Assembly: GCA_011799875.1 (NCBI GenBank)
Contig: CM022298.1
Coordinates: 194,330,423 to 194,394,422, forward strand
From: Thinopyrum elongatum
Lineage: Eukaryota > Streptophyta > Magnoliopsida > Poales > Poaceae
Direction of reading: 5' to 3'
DNA: 64,000 nt
Of the stretch, positions 45,675 to 58,174 are shown one piece after another (position 1 is the stretch's first letter; the number at the start of each line of letters is the position of its first letter). The notes beneath the pieces were generated by a model that was not told where the DNA came from, did not search any database, and saw nothing but the letters and a program-made list of their open reading frames with translations. Both the position numbers and the translations under genes were made by a program.

Positions 45675-48600
45675 TGTAACACCCCGAGACCGACGCTCCA
45701 GACGCCTTCCATGTATTTCGAGTTTCGTCGTGCGTGTTTTATTTGTCTGTTGCATTCTTCACAGCATCATTTGCATTGCATCATGTCATCATGCCATCAT
45801 TTTCACAAACTAACTGAAACTCACATAAATAAATTGTATGGATCTCCGATCCATTTAAATCGAGGGAATTCATATGGTGATTTCTCTTTATAACATATCC
45901 TCTCGGTATTTAGGGAGCTATAATAAATATTCCATTAGTTTGGAATTAACCGCAACCCACTTGCAATTTAATTCTCATGCCTTTTGCTTCAAGTTTGTTC
46001 TTCAAACTTTCTCCATAATTCTTTCTCCATTTATCGAGGCTCCTCCTAAATTCTCAACATTTTTGGACACTCCTAAAACCTTGTCCTAGTTCAAACCATT
46101 TGAATTAAACTCAAAGAGTTTGAATTTAAACTTACAACCATGCCCACTTCTATTTTTTTCCTGGATCAAGCTCATTTTAATGAGTCCAGGAAAATTAACC
46201 TCATGCCCAAACACTATCCCTAACACTTCCTTTCTTCTCCTTTCCTTCTTTGTTATTTTCTGTTTTTAGAAAAGAAGAAGAAAGAAAGAGAGATAGCCGC
46301 AACAGCCGACCAGGCCTCTGGCCTTTTCCCTCACCGCGGTCTGGCCCAGCAGATCGAGGCCCAACCAGCAGCCCAGCCGCACCCCTACCTAAACCTAAAC
46401 CTAGCGCGATCCCCTCGCAACCAGGCCCGATCCCCATCTCTCCCGATTCCCCCTCGCTTGCGCCGCCAGGGTGAGCCTCGGCTCGAGCCCCTTTCCCCTC
46501 CACTCATCTCCCTCCTCGCGCCAGGGATAGGAGCTCCCTCGTCCCCGCCGTCCTTCGGCTCGTCATTGCACCGACCTCCTTCGTCCGTGCCGGAGCGCGT
46601 CATCGCGCCGGCTTCAACCCCCCACCGCTCTAAGACGCCAGGGAGGTCGCCCGCTCGCCCGTCGTTCTTGCTTCGCTGGAGCAGAGGACCAGCGCTGCCC
46701 CTCATGCCCTTCGCTCACGCCAATACCCGCCATCGCCGCCGGTCAAGTTCCCCGCCGGATCCGGCGACCTCCTCCTCGAACCCGCCGTCTCCGTCCCGTT
46801 CCGCGCCTTGCTGCTGCTGGCCCATGAGCTCGCCGGCTACCGCAGGGACGCCATGGTCGAGACCACCTCCTGCAGTTCCTCCTCCACCTCGCCTCTGCGA
46901 CCTCCCCTGCTGCTCCGCGTCCAAGCACAACACCCCTGCCGTCATCTCTTGTCGCGACCAGCTGCCCCTCCCCGAACACGATGTCTGAAAACTGCTGCCT
47001 TCAGATGCGGTTGGTTTCTTTCGGCCATTTGGACATCGTCTCTGTTTCGCTGCCAAGTACCTGCTTGACCACCGAACCAGGACGCCAAGATCCCAAGTCC
47101 AAGACCCCCTCAAGTTCGACTACCGGGAATACCGCCAAGTACCCCTTCGGATCACCAAGTTCGACTACCACGTGTACCAGTACCGTTGCAAGAATCGAGA
47201 CCGACAAGTCCGAAGACCCCAAGTACCACGACGACCAACGAATAGTACCACTACCTCCTCTACCATCGCCGTGTACCCCTACTTCCCTCAACGAACTCGA
47301 CCCGCTCCGAAAATGCACGCTTCGAAGGTATAACGGCCGAGACGATGACCAGTCGACGAATGCATGTGTTGTGTGAGATGCTCGTGTTTGCACCGTGTCC
47401 TAGTTGTCGCTTGCACGTTCCTTCTCGTTTGCCATGACGCCAACACGTGGGAACCCGATATCCGGGATGACCCCACCATCCTTGCATGACACGCTCCCGT
47501 CACACTTTCTTTTGCACCGACATCTCGACGAGTTGTCGGATCATCGGAATGTTGCCGTGGCACCATTTCCGTTGTCGTTGCCGTGACACCCCTTTCGTTC
47601 CGCCATGGTGACCAAATGCTTCATAACATGCTCATGTTAACATTTTCATAAAATTGCATAAAAACTTGTATATGTCATCCACATCATGATAACAACATTT
47701 AAAATGTTTAAAATTGTTGTTTGCATTAAATTGCTAAATGACATGTGGGGATTTACCGGAATTGTTGTTTGTTGTTTTTGGCCTCATTTAAACTTGCCTA
47801 GATAGGTAGTTTAATTATGCTTCATCTCTTGCCATGTTAACCAACATTTAATATTGATGAGTAGCATAAACGGGTGTGAACTAAATAATTGCATGTGGTG
47901 TTTCGTCAATATGCAACTCGTTGCATATTGAGCTCCACTTAATTTGTAGTATTGTTTGTTGCACTTTGCCATGCCATGCATCTTTAAACCGGACATGCAT
48001 CGTACTTGATTGTGCATCATGCCATGTTTATGCTTGTTTGTTTACCATGTTGTTTGCTTCTTTCCGGTTGTGCTTCTTCTCGATAGTTCGATTTCGTTGC
48101 GATTGTGAGGATCCGTTCGACTACGTTGCTTCGTCTTCTTCATGGATTCGGTCTTCTTCCTAGCAGGATTTCAGGCAAGATGACCGTTACTCTGGATACC
48201 ACTACTATCTTTGCTTTGCTAGTTGTCTCGATGCTATCGCTATGTCGCGCTACCTACCACTTGTTTATCAAGCCTCCCAAATTGCCATGACAGCCTCTAA
48301 CCTTTTCCACCTTCCTAGCAAACCGTTGTTCGGCTATGTTACCGCTTTGCTCAGCCCCTCTTATAGCGTTGCTAGTTGCAGATGCAGTTGCAGGTTGTTC
48401 CATGTTGGGACATGGATATCATGAGATATCACAATATCTCTTATTTAATTAATGCATCTATATACTTGGTAAAGAGTGGAAGGCTCAGCCTTTTGCTTGG
48501 TGTTTTGTTCCACTCTTGCCGCCCTAGTTTCCGTCATACCGGTGTTATGTTCCTTGAATTTTGTGTTCCTAACGCGGTCGGGGTTTATGGGCCCCCTTTG

Positions 48601-49799
48601 ACAGTTCGCTTTGAATAAAACTCTTCCAGCAAGGCCCAACTTTAGTTTTACCATTTGCCTAATAACAACTAAAACTTGCATAGGGACCGGCTAGCACCCG
48701 AGGACTCTTAATCTACAACCCGGGCCTGTGCTCCTCATGAGTGTTGGTCCAAAACGGGCGGCCTGCGGGGCCACCACGGGGAAACTCGAGGTCTGGTTTT
48801 ACTTGTAGCTTGTCCCATCCGATCGTGGCCTGAGACGAGATACGCACGGCTCCTATCAGGTTGTCGGCATGTCGGGAGGTCTTGCTGGTTTTCTTTTACC
48901 ATTGTTGAAATGTCTTGTGAACCGGGATTTCGAGCTTGATCGGGTTGTTTCGGGAGGAGTATTTTCCTCAGTTGATCGTGAGAGTTTGTGATGGACTAAG
49001 TTGGGACACCCCTGCAGGGTTTAAACTTTTGAAAGCCGTGCCCGTGGTTATGTGGCAGATGGGAATTTTTAGTATCCGGTTGTAGAGAACTTGACATCAG
49101 ATCCGAAATAAAATACAACAACCGCGTGGTTAACCGTGACTGTTTCTTTTCGAGCAAGTTCGGGAAGAGAACACGGTGGGGTTATTTTTGACTCGTAAGT
49201 AGTTCAGGATCACTTCTTGATCATTACTAGTTTGCGACCGTTATGCGTAGTTTCTCTTCTTATTCTTGTACTCGTAAGTTAGCCACCATACAATGCTTAG
49301 TCGCTTGCTGCAACCTCACCACTTATCCATTCCATACCCATTAAGCTTTGCTAGTCTTGATACCCATGGTAATGGGATTGCTGAGTCCTCGTGGCTCACA
49401 GTTTACTACAACAACAGTTGTAGGTACAGGTAATGTGATGTTCATGACGTGAGAGCGATGCTTGCTTGTTTTGGAGCTCTTCTTCTGCTTCTTCTTCGAT
49501 CAAGGGATAGGTTCCGGGTCGGGAGCCTGGGATTAGCAGGGTGGATGTCGTTCTTCTTTTTCGTTTGGTTTCATCCGTAGTCGGATCCTGCTCTTCTGTA
49601 TGATGATTGCTATGTATTGATGGACTGTTGTATTCATGTTGTAGCTTGTGGCGAGTGTAAGCCTTTATCTTGTATTCTCATCTATTCAGTACATGGTATG
49701 TTGTAATGATATCCACCTTGCTATGCGCTCGAAATGCGATTGTGCCCCAATCATGAATTCATCACGTGATTGGGATAGAATCGCATCTTGGGCGCTACA
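45675..49799 (+). mobile_element. 5' LTR (4.1 kb) of a non-autonomous chromovirus-like element
   Basis: It begins TGTAACACCCCGAGACCGAC and ends GGGCGCTACA before a Met-tRNA primer site. A GC-rich block (46320-47590) holds several overlapping open frames of no recognised family; I do not call them genes. The start recurs at 53380. Confidence 0.85.
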
Positions 49800-49802
49800 A
49801 GT

Positions 49803-49814
49803 TGGTATCAGAGC
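49803..49814 (+). other. primer binding site, initiator-Met tRNA type
   Basis: TGGTATCAGAGC, an exact match to the usual complement, lies three bases inside the LTR end. Confidence 0.9.
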
Positions 49815-52800
49815 CTTACCGACCGCAGGAGCCCCCTTGATTGATCGAACCGCTGCCGTTGTTGAGTCTAGAAGAAAACTATTTTGAGTCTAGCTATATA
49901 TCGGAGAGTAGAAATTCTTTTTACTCCTTATCCCCTTTGTCGCTCTGGTGAGGACTCCTGACGTAGGTGTTTTCTCCACTCTTCTATCATTTTTCACTCA
50001 AATTTTTTTTAGCATCACGTGGGTATTGTGGAATCGTTCCGATATCATTGTGACGGGGATTCTGTCTTGGTGCCTCCTGACATTTAGGGGTTGTGGCAGT
50101 GTCCCGGGGAGTGGAGCTCCAAGGTGTTTTCGTCACAGTGCTTATCGTTTCAGTTCCGGAATACCAGAGGTTGCCGACATCGAAAACGCTTCTATACTCT
50201 TTGTGGTGAGAGTAGTTTGACGACACCTAGTACTGGGGAGAGTGATCAGATGTATTGCCACAGCTAGTATATCGGATGTTTTTGAAGGTCTGAGGTACAC
50301 GATTTTCGAGGTTTTCTGGGTTATGTGTTGACGGATGGATACAGTTGGAGTGTAGGATTTGTTAGTTGTGTGAGATATTTGTGCCTCCTTGTATCCCCAA
50401 CACCAGATTGCATAACCAGAAAGTTTCGGGAGTTCATAGGTGGGAATTCAAGTAGTTACCTAGGATATCTTTCCGACAGATGCATGATATGAGATTGGGG
50501 TTCGACGTCTAGTGGTCCGCCTGTCCACGGTTGGTTTTACAGTGGTCTCGTTGTGTCTTAAAGAGCCCTGTGTAGCTTTGCTATGGCTCGGGGACGCTTC
50601 GTATGTCATGTGCACTGCCTTGTACATGATGGTGCTGTACGATCGAGCCCGTGTGGGCCCCACCACGAAAACTTTGGACGAAATCTCTATCATATGTTTG
50701 TTCCGGCTTATTTTCCAAGCCAAATCCTTTGTTTTGTTTTGGTTGTGGTATTCGAGTTGCTTCGATGTCAAGTGTTGATTCCATACCTTTTCCTAAGCGG
50801 TGTTCTCATATTTCTATGGGAGTGCTAATTCTTCCTGATCATCGAGATTGTCATTTCAATTCTTTTCCAACTGGTATGCTTCTCTTCAAGATAATTCAAT
50901 CATCTTTCTCATTTGCAAGAGCAATTCTCAGTTTTCTCAACAGTGTCCGTTTCATCCGTCCCAAGTTGCATTTTTTTTCCACCATCCCACCCTTTTCTTC
51001 AAGGACTCAGATTTCTTAATCAAGTATCCATTTTATTGATGTGAAGTCTCTTCACTCTCTTCCTTCAATGTTCTTATCCGGTGATTATCATGAAGATGGT
51101 CAGGAGTTTCAAGTTAATCATTCTTTCATTCTCATTTTTTTTCTCTCCGGTGGATTCAATGCAAGCTTTCGGTGTTGATCATACCCCTTTCATTGTTTCA
51201 AATGCTATCTCATGCCGGTGCACCTCTTAATCGTTCACCTCTCGCTATTCATTTGTTCCGGAGTGCTGAATATATCTCAGAAGATTCGTGTTTCCATTCT
51301 TAATCCGTTCAATTTGTATCGAGGTTGTTACCTCATTCAAGCCATTTAATTCAACCGGTGCAATCTCTCTTTCAAGCAATCATTCAACGGTGTTTCTTTT
51401 GAGTGGGCCCTAACCCACAGGTCTTTTCCCAGGATCTTACCTGACTATTCTAAATTTTCCGGAGTTATTCTCAAATCTTTTCAAAGTTTGATGTAAGGAT
51501 GAATTATTCATCAGTCATATGCCTTCTTCAAGATCGCTTCCAAATTCCTTTCATCGTTGGCTCAACCTTTTCTCTTTTCATTCTTCCGGAGTGTCTCAAC
51601 ATTTTTTGGTGGTGTTCCTTGTCGTCATTCTCAATGTTGAAGACCTAAGAAGAGTTTTCCTCCAAATCTTGTCCATTTTCTCGAAGATTCGTGGTTCTAG
51701 CTTCATGCCATCCTCACAATTGTCTTGATTGTGAGAATTATTTTCACACCCATCCGGAGCATTTTGTGAGTTCTTCCCATTTTATTCCTCCGAAGGCCAT
51801 CATTTCAGAAGATTCATTCGTTCTCAACGTTTAGCTCTCATTCCCCAATTCTTCCGTTGCATCGTTCAAGTATTCTCTAGTCAGCTTGTCATCTCTTCAT
51901 TCTCCTGTATCTAAAATCACCCAAGTATCTTTGTTTGTTTTCTAATTATTACCGGCGAGGCATTCTTTTCTTCATTTATTTTAAATTCTTACGGTGGTTC
52001 ATTCAACATTCCTATTCCTTTATTATCGTATCATTTTCATTCGTTCTTTCTAATCCTACCGGTGATTCGTTGAAGACTTCCTCAAGTTTGCGCTATATCT
52101 CTCCTTAATCCTTTTCAACGAGTATAAGTAGTATGCCAAATCCATTGCTTGTCATCAATTCAAATTGATGAAGGATACGCATAACATAATTCTTATTCTT
52201 GTTTCATCCAAGTGATTAATTCCTTCCTTCCGAGTTTGTTCTTGAGGAATAAATTCTTGGTTTCAATTGTTCATCTTTCTTTTCCGGAGTTCCAAGTTTT
52301 CTCGGTTATATCATCGCGAAGCTCCTTCTAAATCATTGCAAGGCTCACCTTGTTCTTTCAACTTTTCTTTCTTTCTATCATTCTTTTATTACCGGAGTTC
52401 TTCATGAAGGCTCTACATGATGGTTCATCAAAGAGTGCATTCATTATCGAAGTGTTCTGTCAATATTCTTTTTGGAGGAGCTCATATATTCTTCTTCGTG
52501 CATTTCGAAGTGCGATTCTTTCTACCTTATCATTTGAGGTGGTGTTATGTCATTCTTGACAATTTCCCTTCATGTTTCAAGGTTCACAAGTTGTTAAGAA
52601 TGAGATATTTAAACCCATCATTTTCTCTTTGTTCAGAAGATATTTGCAACCCATCAATCTCTTTGTTGGAGTTATCTTGGGTTATATTTCACCTAAAACC
52701 TCCCCTAAGGAATGTTGCTATTGTGGTGCTTATCAATGATCCAATCTTCTCCTTCTCATCTCGGTGAAGAAGTTTTTCATCTCTTCGTTGTTCTCAAGCA

Positions 52801-53365
52801 ATCAATTGTTTTCGTTAGTGGCAGGATTTAACTTCAAAATTTTGAGATGTTTTTCCATAAGCCCACAACAAGTTTATTCTTTTCGTTGTTGATTTTCCAA
52901 CAACTCCGTTCAATCCTTCTTTTAAGGATGCTCTCTCAAATTCATTTGAGGGAGAAGTTGTTTTCTCTTCTCCGTTCTTTTCATTCGATTCATTTCGTTT
53001 CTTCTGGAGGCATTGTGTTGTTGCTCACGTCAAGTATCATTCCATCTTGTTAAGTTCTTGTTCAATTCCTTCGCTTTTTCAGTCTGAGTGCTGCCGAATT
53101 CTTCTTTCCTTGCTTCTCTTCAACCAAAGTGGGTTCAAAGTCTATATTGTTCCTTGAGCTCTTGGCTCTTGTCGTATTCCTTGTTCCTCTTTGCTAATGG
53201 AGTGTTTGCAATCTCGTTCATCTCCATTGTATTCTTTCATTCAATTTGTTCAACCTCTCAAGGTTCGTGGTTTCACTCGTTTGTCAAAGAAGCAACTTTG
53301 TTTTACCTCTTGCTCTTCCGCTTCTCTCCGGTGCCATCCCTAGATCTTGGGGCGAGATCTCTTGT
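49815..53365 (+). mobile_element. non-coding interior of the long-LTR element (LARD-like)
   Basis: About 3.55 kb without gag, protease, RT or integrase signals on either strand. From about 50800 it is markedly T/C-rich on the plus strand, with CCGGTG or CCGGAG recurring at irregular intervals. Presence of primer site and polypurine tract without coding capacity fits a large retrotransposon derivative mobilised by a relative. Confidence 0.7.
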
Positions 53366-53379
53366 AAGTGGAGGAGAGT
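53366..53379 (+). other. polypurine tract of the LARD-like element
   Basis: AAGTGGAGGAGAGT directly precedes the 3' LTR start TGTAACACC. It closely resembles the tract of the neighbouring chromovirus (57690-57704, minus strand). Confidence 0.85.
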
Positions 53380-53693
53380 TGTAACACCCCGAGACCGACG
53401 CTCCAGACGCCTTCCATGTATTTCGAGTTTCGTCATGCGTGTTTTATTTGTCTGTTGCATTCTTCATAGCATCATTTGCATTGTATCATGTCATCATGCC
53501 ATCATTTTCGCAAACTAACTGAAACTCACATAAATAAATTGTATGGATCTCCGATCCATTTAAATCGAGGGAATTCACATGGTGATTTCTCTTTATAACA
53601 TATCCTGTCGGTATTTAGGGAGCTATAATAAACATTCCATTAGTTTGGAATTAACCGCAACCCACTTGCAATTTAATTCTCATGCCTTTTGCT
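53380..53693 (+). mobile_element. 3' LTR of the LARD-like element, first 314 bp only
   Basis: Near-identical to 45675-45990; it stops at CCTTTTGCT, where a minus-strand chromovirus LTR begins mid-sequence. Confidence 0.9.
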
Positions 53694-53902
53694 CTAAAAC
53701 ATAAATAAAGTCATACAAGCTTTATATTACAAGCCAGGGCCTCGAGGGCTCGAATACATAGCTCGATGGCATACCAGCGTCAGCGGAAGCATCAGATATC
53801 TGAGTACAGATATAAAAGAAAACAGAAAGGCCTTAAGAAGGCGGGACAAAAGAAAACACTACGATCGAAAGGCGTAGGCCTCCTGCCTAGGACCCTCCGA
53901 AC

Positions 53903-55595
53903 CTACTTCCGGTCGTTAGCCAACTCGTAGCAGTAGCATCCTCGGGGTAGTCGTAGTCGACCGTGCAGCTGTCTCAGGGGCTCCGTCATCTGGTCTCGAC
54001 AAACTGATAAGGGGAGAAAAAGAAAGCAAAGCAACCGTGAGTACTCTGAAGTACTCAGCAAGCAAGGATCTACACTACATATGCATCATTATCAAAGAGA
54101 GGCTGTATATGTGGACTGGGCTGCAGAAATGCCAGAATAGAGAGGAAAGCCTAGTCCTATCGAAGACTAGCATCTTCAAGAATCTTCCAGCATCTTCGAG
54201 CGTCTTGCAGCATTTAGAAGAGTATAGAGTAGCATAGTATAACGTAGTAGTAGAGGTATCAAGCAACAGTCTCGCTCAGAGATCCTTCCTCGACTCCCTG
54301 CGAGAAAGCGATCCCGGAGCCACATATCCAAATCCATCTCAAGTTCTAGTTGTTTTGATCGGGATACAACTCCGAGTGTCCTTTACCGTAGGACCGGCTA
54401 TCGATAGATGTGTTCTTCCCTGCAGGGGTGCACCAACTTACCCATCACGCTCGCTTAACTCCGGCCGGACACACTTTCCTGGGTCATGCCCGGCCTCGGC
54501 CAAACGACACACCGCAACCCTACCTACAGCTCAGCAGAGAGGTCCCCGCCGGTCTATCTCCTAAGCGCAAGGGGGTCTTGGGCCATCGCCCCTCGCCCTC
54601 CGGGTCGTTGCATGTAGGGCGAACCAGGCTCCACCACTACCGGATGGTGCTGGCCCAGCCCGGCCGCAATGCTGAACTGGACATCTGACAGAGCTTTCGG
54701 CTGATGCTACGGTGCAGAACGCCCATACTATGCCCACGTGATGGTTAGTGCTATCCGACCAAAGGCCGGCTCAGATTAAATATCCAAATCGTTAGGACTA
54801 GGGGCTTGCGGAAACGAGCAGAGACTCACGAAAGATGTGACCCCGTCGCCCCGTCTCGAGGACTTGCTACAAGGGCTAAGAATGCCCGGCCGCGCCTCGT
54901 AAAATAACTCACGGGTAACTATCCATCATTCACCAAGTAGCAGTATCATCAGTTATGTAAGGCATCCGTGTGGCTACCATATCAAGGGGGAATCCGAGGC
55001 ATCACCCTCGTTGGACTCCCACCTGATGTAATAACGAGGTGGACGTAGGAGGATTCACCCTCGAGGTCCACACCTGAGGTGTTGCACGACTTCGTCGTTT
55101 TCGGGGGTGGTGTAGAAGGAATCACCCTCGCTGACCACGACCGATTAACTACCCTACAAGGTTATCATCAGAAGTGCTGACGAGGTATCACCCTCGGCAC
55201 TCGATAGTAACCCAGTAGCGTCGAGCAACTAAGGAGGAAGTGAGGTGCGGTGCCGGGTCCTGGTCTTCGATCCCGTCGATCGGGTCTTCTGATACTCTAG
55301 CGGGGCAGTCGGGATAAGTGGGGTCACTGAGGGGCTCTACCCAGCCTATACTAAGCAGTTTAGGATAAACATGAAGGTATCAATAGCAGGTTACAATAAA
55401 CAGGCTATGCAGCAGAATAGGAGCAATCAATTACAGTAGCAAAATCTAATGCAAGCATGAGATAATAGAATAGACGATATCGGGATGATCAAAGGGGGGG
55501 CTTGCCTGGTTGCTCGGCGGCAAAGGCAAAGTCGTCAGAAGTGCAGCCAATCACCGGAGCTGCGTCGATCTCGAAGGCTACGTCGGCACCGGGAT
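53903..55595 (-). pseudogene. two-exon acidic reading frame inside the chromovirus LTR (minus-strand copy)
   Basis: Exon 1 (55595-55506, 90 nt, acceptor CTCTCGTTAG, GC-type donor CCAG|GCAAGC) is in frame: PGADVAFEIDAAPVIG...FAAEQP. Exon 2 starts at 53989 after an ACCAG acceptor with DDGAPETAA, then shifts frame. The aligned stop at 53903-53905 gives 87 nt, one base off the phase kept by the other copies. This copy is therefore broken in exon 2. Confidence 0.4.
54996..55196 (-). repeat. four-fold 15-base motif array (minus-strand copy)
   Basis: Motif starts (plus coordinates) at 54996, 55049, 55116 and 55182, as the complement GAGGAATCACCCTCG with variants. Read in LTR orientation the spacings are 66, 67 and 53. 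Confidence 0.85.
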
Positions 55596-56035
55596 CTAAC
55601 GAGAGAGAAGAGGGGGAGGAAACAGTATAAATATAAAGCAAACATGTGCTACACAACGTATGACATGATAATAAACAGTGCCGGGTGTGTCCTAACGTAT
55701 GGTTGCACGTCACCGAGGAAGGAAGAATCCATCCGGGAATGTTTTCCTGGTTCCGGACATTTGTCAGACAGATGACCGGAGGGGGACGGTTCCATGTTCG
55801 GATAGATAGGAACGTGTGGCGGATGAACGGACCGCGTATTCGGATTCGTCTCGTTGTTCTGAGCAACTTTCATGTAGAAAGTTTTTCGATCCGAGCTACG
55901 GTTTATTTTCTATGATTTTCTAAAGTTTTTAGCATTTTCTGAAATTATTTCTATTTAACAGAAAAAGATATATGACGTCAGCATGAGGTGGAGATGACGT
56001 CAGCGGTCAACAGACGCGCTGACCAGAGTCAAATC

Positions 56036-56067
56036 TGACATGTGGGTCCAGTGGGACCCACATGTCA
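56036..56067. repeat. perfect 32-base hairpin in the LTR
   Basis: TGACATGTGGGTCC, a 4-base spacer, then GGACCCACATGTCA: 14-base perfect arms. Confidence 0.9.
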
Positions 56068-57689
56068 CCCTCTGTTAGCTTTAACAGAGTTTTAAGCTAA
56101 CTAACAGGGTTATTTAGCTAAGTGGGGCCCTTCTGTCAGTGTCACTATTTATTTAATTAATTAAACTTATTTAGCAAAATGATTAATTAGACAAATAAAC
56201 GAGGCGGGCCCACACGTCAGCTGCAGGGGTGAACAGTAACCACGTTGACCCAGGTCAACATGGTCAAAGTGGGACCCCTGGGCCCACCAGTCAGTGGCCC
56301 AGGTGGTGCCACGTGGGTGCCACGCCAGCGGGGCTGCCGGAGTTGCGCCGGCGACCATCCCCGCGGCGGATCCGCGCCGGAGTTGGCCGGAAATCCGCTA
56401 CGGTGAGCCGTTTCGCGCGCGCCCGGGTTCATTCGAACGGGCTCACGGAGCCGCGTCCGTTGGTGGTGTCCATGGCGACTGGGGTGGCCGGAGCTCGCCG
56501 AAAATGAGCTCGAAGCGACGGCCGGAGTTCGGGCCTCGATGCATCTCGGTGAAACGCGGCGCTAGTGATCATTTAAATGGCTAGGTGGGCTCAACGTGCG
56601 CGTGCGAAGTCGCCGGTCGTGCGTGCGTGACCAAATGGTCGCCGGAGCCTTGCCGGCGACGAGACTTGCGGAACCGAGCTCGGGTACCAGGGGAAACGAC
56701 GGCGCAGCGCGTCCTGGAGCTTCACGAGGGGACAGAGGGGAAACTGGGGCTTACAGCGCGGCTCACGGTGGCCCTCGGGGGTTTAGTAGCAGCAGAGCTC
56801 GCCGGATTCGAGCGGCGGATCACGGCGGCACCGAAGAGGGGGAGAGCTCGATATCGACGCTGTGGTCCTCCCCGGCTCCAGCTGACGGTTGAGGAGGAAG
56901 AAGCAGGCGCCGGCGAAGCTTCTGGACTCCACAGAGAGGCTCGATGACGCCGGTGGCCGCGTCGGAGCAACGGCGCGGTGGCGACCTCTCGGGACAGAGA
57001 GAGCAGAGGGGAGCGGCGAGCGCGTGAGTGAGGGAGAGAGAGGAATGAGAGGGAGGAGTCCAGGGGGGAGGGCTCGAGGGCGAGCTTATCCCCTCGCCTG
57101 GCCGCGGCGTCGCGGTGTCGAGCGGCGAACGGCCGAGGCACGAGCGGCCATGGCGATGCCGACACGGCGACGGGGAGCAGGTGAGGGAGTGGGCTGGCTG
57201 GGCCGGCGCCAGGTAAGTGGCTTCGGCCGTTTTCTTTCTGTTTTACTTTTATTTAATTAACAGGAAAGGTAAAAGATTTATGTAGGCATCCAAATAACTT
57301 TGAAAAAAATATGGGTCTAGGTCCCATAAATCCAATACACTTTTAGGCACTGGCACAAAAAGTTCCAAGGCAGAAGGAAGTGACTAGGTATTTTTAGAAA
57401 TTGAATAGGGCCATTTAAATGCTGCTGGACCTCAAAATTAAAATCCAGGGCATTTTGGGAATTTTGGTAAGGTTGGTTACAATTTTACAATTGCCTTGAG
57501 ATTACTTTCTAGCTAATGAACATTTTAGTTTTCAATTTAGAGCAACTTTTATTTTCATTTTGAATTTGAATTTATTTCAGAGAGGAGTTTGAAATGAAGT
57601 GTCTAACCACTGTGATCTAGCATTGCAAATGGGTATGACTTGGCATGATTATCATTATGTCACAGTGCTTATTACACAGGGGTGTTACA

Positions 57690-57704
57690 AATTCTCCTCC
57701 ACTA
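57690..57704 (-). other. polypurine tract of the minus-strand chromovirus
   Basis: On the minus strand TTAGTGGAGGAGAAT lies directly upstream of TGTAACACC. Confidence 0.85.
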
Positions 57705-57727
57705 AAAGAAATTTTCGTCCCGAGAAT

Positions 57728-58171
57728 TCAGGAGGAAGAAGGGAAGAGGTCGGGGTATTCCTTGCGAAGATGATCCTCGCGTTCCCAAGTGGCTTCATCT
57801 TCAGTATGATTTGACCACTGCACTTTGAGAAACTTGGTAACCTTCTGACGGGTCCGACGTTCAGCTTCATCGAGAATACGGATCGGATGCTCCTTATAAG
57901 ATAGGTCATCTTGCAATTCGAGCATCTCGTGATCCACTGCGCGGTGCGGAGATTCTTTGAAGCATTTTCGAAGCTGCGACACGTGGAAGACGTCGTGGAT
58001 ATGAGAGAATTGCGGCGACAACTCCAATTTATAAGCCACCTGTCCACGTCTGGCAACTATGCGAAAGGGACCAATATAGCGAGGAGCTAACTTGCCCTTG
58101 ATTCCGAAACGACGGGTGCCCTTCATGGGAGTGACGCGCAAATAAGCTTGATCACCAGGTTGATAAGTCAA
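57728..58171 (-). pseudogene. chromovirus integrase C-terminus with chromodomain
   Basis: The segment carries GDQAYLRVTPMKGTRRFG, KLAPRYIGPFRIVARRGQ and HDVFHVSQLRKCF, the integrase C-terminal domain. It ends in a chromodomain, RILDEAERRTRQKV..LKVQWSNHTEDEATWERED, which tethers integrase to chromatin and places the element among chromoviruses (Tekay-like). It is separated from the upstream integrase frame by one TAG at 58172-58174, where the related copy at 63611-64000 has TGG. The frame ends 39 bases before the LTR. Confidence 0.85.
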
Positions 58172-58174
58172 ACC

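Larger units (their letters stand above)
53694..57689 (-). mobile_element. 3' LTR of a minus-strand Tekay-like chromovirus
   Basis: It starts TGTAACACCCCTGTG (minus strand, at 57689) after a polypurine tract and runs about 4 kb. It lacks about 115 bases of its far end at 53694. It has the same internal order as the LTR at 59324-63554: GC-rich block (56280-57200), hairpin, acidic exon 1, motif array, acidic exon 2. Confidence 0.85.

Noticed and set aside
46201..47566. Many long ORFs in a GC-rich block
   Set aside because: Within the 4.1-kb LTR of the LARD-like element; frames overlap on both strands and show no conserved domain. The partner LTR is truncated, so no comparison is possible.
49801..49816. 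tRNA-like match GGTATCAGAGCC here and at 63558
   Set aside because: These are primer binding sites complementary to initiator-Met tRNA, not tRNA genes; no cloverleaf follows.
52350..53384. Phe/Ser/Leu-rich plus-strand ORFs of 68-116 codons
   Set aside because: They reflect T/C-rich non-coding sequence inside the LARD-like element; hydrophobic composition follows from TTC/CTT content, with no conserved start or domain.
56167..57260. GC-rich ORFs (up to 147 codons)
   Set aside because: LTR sequence of the minus-strand chromovirus; not preserved as frames in the other LTR copies.
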